In this document: one piece after another, positions 23,446 through 28,936 of the stretch
How positions within the stretch are numbered: position 1 is the stretch's first letter
How the letters are laid out: the number at the start of each line of letters is the position of its first letter
Assembly: GCA_023807065.1 (NCBI GenBank)
Contig: JAJJLU010003830.1
Location: 1 to 28,936, forward strand
Direction: 5' to 3'
DNA from: Isotricha intestinalis
Lineage: Eukaryota > Ciliophora > Litostomatea > Vestibuliferida > Isotrichidae
Length of the DNA: 28,936 nucleotides
Position numbers and translations under genes: made by a program
The notes under the pieces: model-generated
Database searches by the model: none
What the model was told of the DNA's origin: nothing
What the model saw: only the letters and a program-made list of their open reading frames with translations

Positions 23446-24700
23446 TTCTAATAATGATTTAGACGCAAGATTAATTTCATCAAGAATTAAAATTTTACCA
23501 TTTTTATAAGCGTCTATAAAAGGACCATCTTGCATTTTAATTCCTGCAAGAGATTTATTTGAACCAATATATCTTCCTAATAAATCTGGAATTGTTGTTT
23601 CTGAACTTAAATTAAATTTTATTATTTCTTTTTTTTTATATTTTTCTCCTTTTTCTTTTTGTTTTATGTGTTCTAATAAATCACAAATTATTTCGGCTGA
23701 TAATGTCTTTACAGTTCCTGTTAGTCCTTCAAGAAGAATATTTATTTTTAAATCAATTAAATTTTTTAATAACATTAATCGATTTTTAGCTTTGAGTTGT
23801 TAAATAAAAATTTTATTTTGAAAAAAATCTTCATATTGCTCAAAAAAATTTAATTCATTTTTATTTTCATTTTCATAATATTCTTCTATTGATTTCTGTA
23901 TTTCTTTTAATTCCATATCTTTTCCTTTATATATTATTTTTTCTTCTTTATCTGAATTATCTTCTTCTTCTTTTTCTTCTTCTTCATTTTCATAACTTGA
24001 AAAACTACTTTGTGATGATGAATTATCATTTAATTCTTCTTCAGAAATATTTTCTATTTTTTCTGATATTTCTTTATCAGGAATATTATTTATAAGATTT
24101 TCAATTATTTTTTTTCTTGTCCATTTAAAGGATATTCTTCTTTAAAATAAAATTGTATTGTTGATAATGAGTCTTTTTTTGATAAATAATTTCTATTAAT
24201 TTAGGAAAATTTTCAAATGATTTTATTTCTATTAATTCTTTTTCTAATTTTTTTATGAAAATTTTTGGATTTTTGTGTATCTTTTCTTCTGATACATTTT
24301 CCCCTAATAATATATTTATTATTATTGTTGATAAATCAAAAAGGATAGATTGTTAGTCAATTTTTTTTTATTATTTCTATTTCCAAATCATCAAAAATAT
24401 CCTTTGAATATTCTTTACTATCTTTTGTGATAATAATTAAATTAGATGTATTTATTTTATATTCAAGGTTATTTTTCATTATTTTATCTGCTATACATAT
24501 CAGAGAATAAATAAATAAAAATTTTTTATCAATATTAAATTAAAGCTTCATATTCATTATCTTATAAATAATTTTTCAAAATTTGATTATCCTTTCAAAT
24601 CAATCTAAAAAAATGGATTTTAATAATTTTTTTTACAAATTCAATTTTATCATTTATAATTTTAATATTAATTTATATAAAAATTCTTTAATTTCTAATT
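23446..24700 (-). pseudogene. Midasin/dynein-like AAA ATPase, broken host gene
   Basis: The last 330 bases encode an AAA module: I-N-I-L-L-E-G-L-T-G-T-V-K-T (Walker A, 23704-23727), F-N-L-S-S-E-T-T-I-P-D-L-L-G-R-Y, a Walker B L-I-L-D-E-I-N-L-A-S and S-L-L-E. These are hallmarks of the midasin/AAA_5 class. Walker A is damaged: the consensus Gly before Lys is Val (GTA for GGA), and Pro after the first Gly is Leu. Upstream the same strand keeps coding character in shifting frames to about 24700, with stops at about 23800 and elsewhere. Pieces are F-Y-F-K-E-E-Y-P-L-N-G-Q-E-K, an acidic E-N-E-E-E-E-K-E-E-E-D stretch and I-I-I-T-K-D-S-K-E-Y-S-K-D. The gene is cut at the junction right after S-L-L-E, where the family normally continues with more of the AAA core. 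I judge it a host pseudogene. Confidence 0.65.
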
Positions 24701-25059
24701 ATGGGGATTGGGCCGTCCCTAATATATAATTTTAACAAGAATTATAAATTTATTTTTTAATATCACGTCTTCATTTTATTTATTTTATATATTTTATTAG
24801 TTCGTGAAACATTATAATTTAATAATATTTATTTGATTATCATTATTCATATTCTTAATTTTATTAAATTATAGATTTGTTCTATCTAAAATAGTAAAAT
24901 TAAACAATTGTTCATATTGAGTAAATGAATTATTAAAATTTATTATATTTACTTAATAAGATTTAGTATTCTCATTATCAAAAATTTCTTTATCATCTTT
25001 ACTCAACATAAAATTATAATAATTACCTTTATCATTACACACACCTTAATTTAGTTCAT
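24701..25059. other. AT-rich intergenic stretch with one GC island
   Basis: No coding is seen. The only notable item is GGGGATTGGGCCGTCCC at 24703-24719, a sharp GC patch in otherwise nearly pure A/T. It resembles, in opposite orientation, the patch at 27928-27950. Confidence 0.5.
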
Positions 25060-25557
25060 TTTCACTAATATAAATGTATAAAACTATCAAAAATCCAGAT
25101 ATAAATGAAGAAAATAAATAGAAATTCAAAAGCCAATTTAAAGAAGTGATTCATCTAAATCCGATAGAAATGTAAATAATAAAAATTCTTTAAATATTTT
25201 TTTGAACAAATTCAAAAATAAAAAAAAATTTACCTTCTGAAGAAAATTGTCAAAAAGTTAATAGTCTTAATAGATTTTCAATTAGATAATACTGTTGTAA
25301 TGGTTTATAGAAAACATGAAGATAGAATTAATAGATTTATTAATAATTTAAATGATTTTTGAAAAAGTAGAGAAATTATCAAAAATTTAAATCAAGTAAA
25401 TTATATTATTTACCACCTGTTTCTATAAAAAAATTGAAAGTGAAAATATTATAAATATTAAAAAATTTAATTTAAATAAAGAAAAAATCAAAGCTACTGA
25501 TAATATTGAAATTCCACAAAATAAGACTAAAAATATTATTGGAAAAATTATATTATA
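25060..25557 (+). pseudogene. Degenerate plus-strand host gene fragments
   Basis: Coding-like pieces lie in different frames separated by stops: I-K-N-P-D-I-N-E-E-N-K then F-K-E-V-I-H-L-N-P-I-E-M, then L-I-V-L-I-D-F-Q-L-D-N-T-V-V-M-V-Y-R-K-H (about 25250-25320), and N-I-E-I-P-Q-N-K-T-K-N-I-I-G-K-I to a TAA near 25557. No family is recognised. It is probably a decayed gene. Confidence 0.4.
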
Positions 25558-25643
25558 ATATCAATATAAATTAATTATATTTATAATAAGTAATTTGTTA
25601 ATTTGAATCTAATAAATATATTATTTTTAATGAATTTATGAAA

Positions 25644-27320
25644 TTATTTACTTTTTACCCATTCAATAAAATTAGTATCAGAATCGTTTTTTCTTTCAGC
25701 CTTTACATGTTTTTTTTCCCAAACCATTTCAAATTTAACATCAATTGATTGTTTTTTGTAATTTAATAAAGCTAAAGCTAAATTAATTTCAGTATTTACA
25801 GAAGTATCTGATTGAAAAATACCAGTATTTATTCTAAAGCATTTCGCAGGAGTTAAACTACTATCTGTTCTATTATAATAATCCATTAAATAATATAATG
25901 GATTATACATATTAACTCTATCTTCTTTTGTTTTTTCTAAAAAATCTTTTTTTTCTAAATCACTTTTAAAAGAAGATTCATATTCACTTCCTTTAACAAT
26001 TTCGTATAATGTTTTATCAAAATGTTCTTTATTTCCATTTGTTCCAAATAACTCATTTTCTGGAGTGTCTTTTTTTAAAGAATCAAATGCTCCAATATAT
26101 TTATTTGCTTTTTTAACTGCCTTTGAGAAAGATTCAATATCTTTAATTTTTGCTTTATTAATAGAGTCATAAGAAATCCAAATTGTAGAAATTAATTCAT
26201 TCAAATAATTAATATATTCTATTAAGTTATTATAAGTTGTACTATTTAAATTTTGATTTTTTTTATAAATATTATTATTAAATCCAATTGGTCCAGGATC
26301 AGGTTGAGGAGTATAAGGAAATTGAGTATCACTTACCCAATTATTGAAAGATTCTTCTATTTTTTTAATAACATAATCATAATAGCTTCCAGAATAAATG
26401 TCATCATTTAAAACTAAAGTATTTCCCATCTCATCTTTAAATTTTGCATTATTAATATAATTTACATAATCACCTTTTAATTTATCTGAGAAAATTTTTA
26501 ATTGTGAAGATAAATTAGTTCTAGAACTAGCTAAATTCCATTCATAAGCACTATTGGCTTTATCTAAATTAGTAATTGGACACCAGCATTGAGAACCAAA
26601 AATTGAATTAGATTGATTGGTGATCGCTCCAATATTTTCTAAATATGGAATAAATTCTTTAGCATCTCCAGTAATTCCCATTAAACAACTTTGAGCTCCT
26701 CCTCCAGACATTCCAAAAGAAAAGATTTTATCCATATTTCCAGGAATTAAATCTTTATTAAATCTCAAATATGATATTGAAGCTTTTAAATCAATTAATC
26801 CTGATGGTGCTCCAGATTCTCTTCCTCTACATCCTGGATACATATATATTATTCCTTCGTTTGTATATTGTGAAAAATTTTTATATTTTGTTAAAGGAGT
26901 TGATGCTGAATATCCAGGAGTTTCTACAATAAATACAATAGGAGCAGTCTCACTTGTGTATTCTTTTATTTTTCCTTCTATATTCTTTAAACATTTATAA
27001 TATTTCCCAATTTTCTCACATTTTAAATAATTTGAAGGAATGAAAATTCCTAAATTCTGATAAGTTGTATTTTTTGGATTCGCACAATATGGTATTTGTA
27101 ATTGATAATATACTTTATCTTCTTCATTATATTCCCATAAAGACATATCTATTAAACCAAAATTTTTTTTTTTAGGAGATGATAAGAAAATTATGAGAAA
27201 TAATACCAAAATAATTATGAGAATTAATGCAATTCCAATTATAATCATTTTTTTTTTTTTTGCTTGCTTTTCATCAGTAAAATTTTCCAAAGGGTCAGTA
27301 TCTTTAATAAGATTATCCAT
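25644..27320 (-). CDS. Membrane-anchored tannase-like serine esterase (alpha/beta hydrolase)
   Basis: Intact 558-codon gene with standard TGG Trp codons. A Lys-rich N-terminus leads into one membrane helix (residues 25-47), followed by K-K-K, so the catalytic part is probably luminal or outside (type II anchor). The hydrolase core resembles bacterial subtype-B tannases: Y-P-G-C-R-G-R-E-S-G, then L-I-D-L-K-A-S-I-S-Y-L-R-F-N, L-I-P-G-N-M-D-K-I-F-S-F-G, nucleophile elbow G-M-S-G-G-G-A-Q-S (Ser205) and G-I-T-G-D-A-K-E-F-I-P-Y-L. Likely triad partners are Asp505 (F-Q-S-D-T-S) and His538 (K-K-H-V-K-A-E). It would cleave ester bonds, perhaps gallate or feruloyl groups of plant material; the substrate is not shown. 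Similarity to gut bacterial enzymes suggests horizontal acquisition by the eukaryote. It is the only clearly intact gene in the flanks. Confidence 0.75.
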   Translation of the reverse strand: MDNLIKDTDPLENFTDEKQAKKKKMIIIGIALILIIILVLFLIIFLSSPKKKNFGLIDMSLWEYNEEDKVYYQLQIPYCANPKNTTYQNLGIFIPSNYLKCEKIGKYYKCLKNIEGKIKEYTSETAPIVFIVETPGYSASTPLTKYKNFSQYTNEGIIYMYPGCRGRESGAPSGLIDLKASISYLRFNKDLIPGNMDKIFSFGMSGGGAQSCLMGITGDAKEFIPYLENIGAITNQSNSIFGSQCWCPITNLDKANSAYEWNLASSRTNLSSQLKIFSDKLKGDYVNYINNAKFKDEMGNTLVLNDDIYSGSYYDYVIKKIEESFNNWVSDTQFPYTPQPDPGPIGFNNNIYKKNQNLNSTTYNNLIEYINYLNELISTIWISYDSINKAKIKDIESFSKAVKKANKYIGAFDSLKKDTPENELFGTNGNKEHFDKTLYEIVKGSEYESSFKSDLEKKDFLEKTKEDRVNMYNPLYYLMDYYNRTDSSLTPAKCFRINTGIFQSDTSVNTEINLALALLNYKKQSIDVKFEMVWEKKHVKAERKNDSDTNFIEWVKSK

Positions 27321-27416
27321 AGAAAAATTAATATAATATTAAATGTTGAATCAATTAATTTATATTAAAAAAATAAAAAATTATATAATATGATATATTC
27401 TGATTAAAAAAGATTA

Positions 27417-27653
27417 ATGACAAAAATAACAAGAAAAAATAAAATAAAAAATAAAAATCTTAATGAAAAGGAACAAGACCCTCGAAAACAATATGGAAAT
27501 GTAAATGAGTCTCCTCCTCTACTGGAGAATTTTTTATATTATTTATTTCAAAAAATAAGAAGTAAAATAATATTTAAAACTTTTTTAACAATTATTTTTT
27601 CGATTTTTTTTATATTATTTCATTTTTACATTAAATTAGATTTAACATTATAA
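27417..27653 (+). CDS. Small putative tail-anchored protein, 78 aa
   Basis: Short ORF divergent from the esterase (97 bases between starts). The N-terminus is strongly basic (Lys/Asn/Arg-rich), the middle contains Q-Y-G-N-V-N-E-S-P-P-L-L, and the C-terminus has one hydrophobic helix, T-F-L-T-I-I-F-S-I-F-F-I-L-F-H-F (about residues 55-70). This is typical of a tail-anchored membrane protein. The ORF has less biased codons than random AT-rich sequence, which gives some support. No family is recognised, and a chance ORF is possible. Confidence 0.35.
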   Translation: MTKITRKNKIKNKNLNEKEQDPRKQYGNVNESPPLLENFLYYLFQKIRSKIIFKTFLTIIFSIFFILFHFYIKLDLTL

Positions 27654-28090
27654 TATTTATATCAATCTTAAACTATAATTTTATATAATATTTCAGTTAT
27701 TTATTTATTGAATGATTTTATGTAAATTTTCTAGATTTATTGCATAAAAAATGAATTCCATATTAATTAATTTAATATAATTAGATATATTAAAATAAAA
27801 TTTATATAAAATTTGAATATTTTATCTCATTAGATTTTTAGTTAAAATAATTATTATATTAAAAAGTTAAGATAATATATAAATTAAAGTATTATATTAA
27901 ATATAATTATAATATTTGTTTGGGAACAGAGGATTGGGCACAATCCCCAATTTTTTTTCAAGTTCAACTTGAAAAAAAAAATTATGAATTTTTATTTTTA
28001 AATTTTATAAATATTTTAACAAAAAAAATTAAAAATATAATTATTGAAAAAATTGTTTTTTATGAAAAAACTATAAAAATAATCTAGGAT
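27654..28090. other. AT-rich intergenic stretch with palindromes
   Basis: No gene is seen. It contains the hairpin GGATTG-GGCA-CAATCC (27931-27946) and the long palindrome that follows it. Confidence 0.5.
27928..27979. repeat. GC-island hairpin followed by a near-perfect palindrome
   Basis: GGATTG (27931-27936) pairs with CAATCC (27941-27946). Immediately after, TTTTTTTTCAAGTT (27951-27964) pairs perfectly with AACTTGAAAAAAAA (27966-27979) around a single C. The reverse complement of the first part, TTGGGGATTGTGCC, nearly equals ATGGGGATTGGGCC at 24702-24715. The two copies are inverted around the esterase gene. This could be a dispersed intergenic repeat or the trace of a miniature inverted-repeat element; no target duplication was identified. 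Confidence 0.5.
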
Positions 28091-28330
28091 TTTTATCTTT
28101 TTCATCATATTTTGAAAAAAATTATGGAGTAATAGTATTAGGATATATTTATAGAATATAAAGTAAATGATAATGAAGGAACTTTGGAAATTCAAGACTT
28201 TAAAATAGAAGATAATATTTCTAAAAAAAATTATAATACTAAAATATTTATTAACAAATATAGAAAGAATAATCTATATTATTGGAAGTAAAAAAAGTGA
28301 TGACAATATTCAATTTATTTAAATAAAGAT
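28090..28330 (+). pseudogene. Degenerate plus-strand coding fragments
   Basis: Coding-like pieces in different frames: G-V-I-V-L-G-Y-I-Y-R, then E-Y-K-V-N-D-N-E-G-T-L-E-I-Q-D-F-K-I-E-D-N-I (about 28157-28222), then I-I-G-S-K-K-S-D-D-N-I-Q-F-I. Frames shift and stops intervene. No family is recognised. Confidence 0.35.
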
Positions 28331-28690
28331 TCTAATTATTTTAGATTAAAAGATTATTTTTCTTTAATTCAATTTTTTTCATAAAAATAATAATTATTAT
28401 CAATGTCATTATCTGAGATTATTATTTTGGAATTTTTTATTTTATTTATTGACATTTTTATTTCTTTTTAAATTAATTTTTTTGATAATATTTCTGGTTT
28501 GTTTAAATTTTATGGATTTAGACTTTCTATCTTTAGGAAATGGAAACAATTTTAAAGAATCAGAAAATTTTACTTATTGTTTTATTTTCACATCAAATAA
28601 TTTATTCTTAGAAGAGAAAAATTTATTTATTTCTCTTTTTGAAGAAAAGTCTTTAAAAATTTTATAAAATAAAAGATAATATTTATAAAA
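28331..28690. other. AT-rich stretch, no supported gene
   Basis: A 72-codon plus-strand ORF (28449-28667) is dominated by Phe and Leu. Its start is hydrophobic and it carries no motif; I regard it as composition-driven. Nothing else is seen. Confidence 0.4.
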
Positions 28691-28717
28691 ATAATCTTTA
28701 TAATAATTATGAATTAT

Positions 28718-28936
28718 TAAATTACCGATATTTAGGATAAATTAGAATAAATTTTATTATCATGTTCATGAGATAAAACAATTAAAATATGGAAAGAAAA
28801 TAATAATTATGAAAATATTAAAATATTAAAACATTCTGATTCTATATATTCATTATTATTATTAGAAGATAAAAATATTTTAATATCTTCTGGAGAAGAT
28901 GGAACTAAATTATGGAATTATAATGAAATAAATAAT
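28718..28936 (+). pseudogene. WD40-repeat fragment, running off the window
   Basis: One frame reads I-L-L-S-C-S-(TGA)-D-K-T-I-K-I-W-K-E and then S-I-Y-S-L-L-L-L-E-D-K-N-I-L-I-S-S-G-E-D-G-T-K-L-W-N-Y. These are two consecutive WD40 blades with the usual S-x-D-x-T/G-x-x-x-W core. In the same frame TAG (28733), TAA (28748) and TGA (28769) occur within 40 bases, so it is most likely a pseudogene or a badly decayed start region. The frame is open from 28772 to the edge, so the gene may continue. WD40 proteins point to a eukaryotic flank. Confidence 0.6.

Noticed and set aside
23889..24095. Plus-strand Leu/Phe-rich ORF of 68 codons
   Set aside because: Antisense of an acidic Glu-rich stretch of the AAA pseudogene.
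28769..28771. TGA in the WD40 fragment as proof that the flank shares the phage code
   Set aside because: TAG and TAA occur in the same frame a few codons earlier and the esterase uses TGG for Trp, so a pseudogene is simpler.
1..28936. CRISPR array, tRNA or rRNA genes, integrase or att sites
   Set aside because: I looked for regularly spaced repeats, cloverleaf-like GC patches and recombinase motifs and saw none; a suppressor tRNA for TGA was not found either.

Overview
The window looks like two different genomes joined on one contig. The outer parts (about 1-1850 and 23446-28936) are extremely AT-rich and gene-poor. They are full of broken reading frames and contain eukaryote-style pieces: a midasin/dynein-like AAA ATPase, a WD40 repeat and a small tail-anchored protein. 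One intact gene there encodes a membrane-anchored tannase-like esterase. This fits a unicellular eukaryote from an anaerobic, plant-degrading or gut habitat. An anaerobic gut fungus is my favourite, but this is inference and not proven.

The centre (about 1860-23445, 21.6 kb) has clearly higher GC, is tightly packed and is coded entirely on the minus strand. Under the standard code it falls apart into dozens of short ORFs. Those ORFs stay in one frame over many kb and are separated almost only by TGA, so TGA is read as Trp (code 4-like), while TAA and TAG are the real stops. Read this way there are three genes in transcription order. (1) A giant 5'-truncated protein of about 2,850 aa (23445-14872) has coiled-coil and Ala/Gly-rich hydrophobic parts and a complete SF1 helicase. 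(2) A protein of about 3,445 aa (14870-4532) carries a single-chain RNA polymerase catalytic loop, DYDID, and ends in a zincin HEILH motif. (3) An 890-aa protein (4532-1860) contains a RecB/Cas4-like PD-(D/E)XK nuclease. The genes abut or overlap (TAG-T-ATG and TAATG). This matches the transcription/virion-ejection block of crAss-like phages (Crassvirales). There the RNA polymerase travels in the particle and enters the bacterium with the DNA, giant ORFs are normal, and stop-codon reassignment is known. The helicase and nuclease are likely to work beside the polymerase during DNA entry or early transcription.

The phage block is not pristine. Three single-base indels in A tracts (near 23064, 17337 and 10055) and one in-frame TAA (17622) break otherwise continuous coding. 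The right junction cuts an AAA ATPase pseudogene at a conserved SLLE and runs in frame into phage coding; the left junction lies a few bases after the stop of the last phage gene. The two flanks do not rejoin into one gene. Either a phage fragment was captured in a eukaryotic nuclear genome and has started to decay, or the contig is a chimera. The sequence alone cannot decide between these, and that is the main question of the window.
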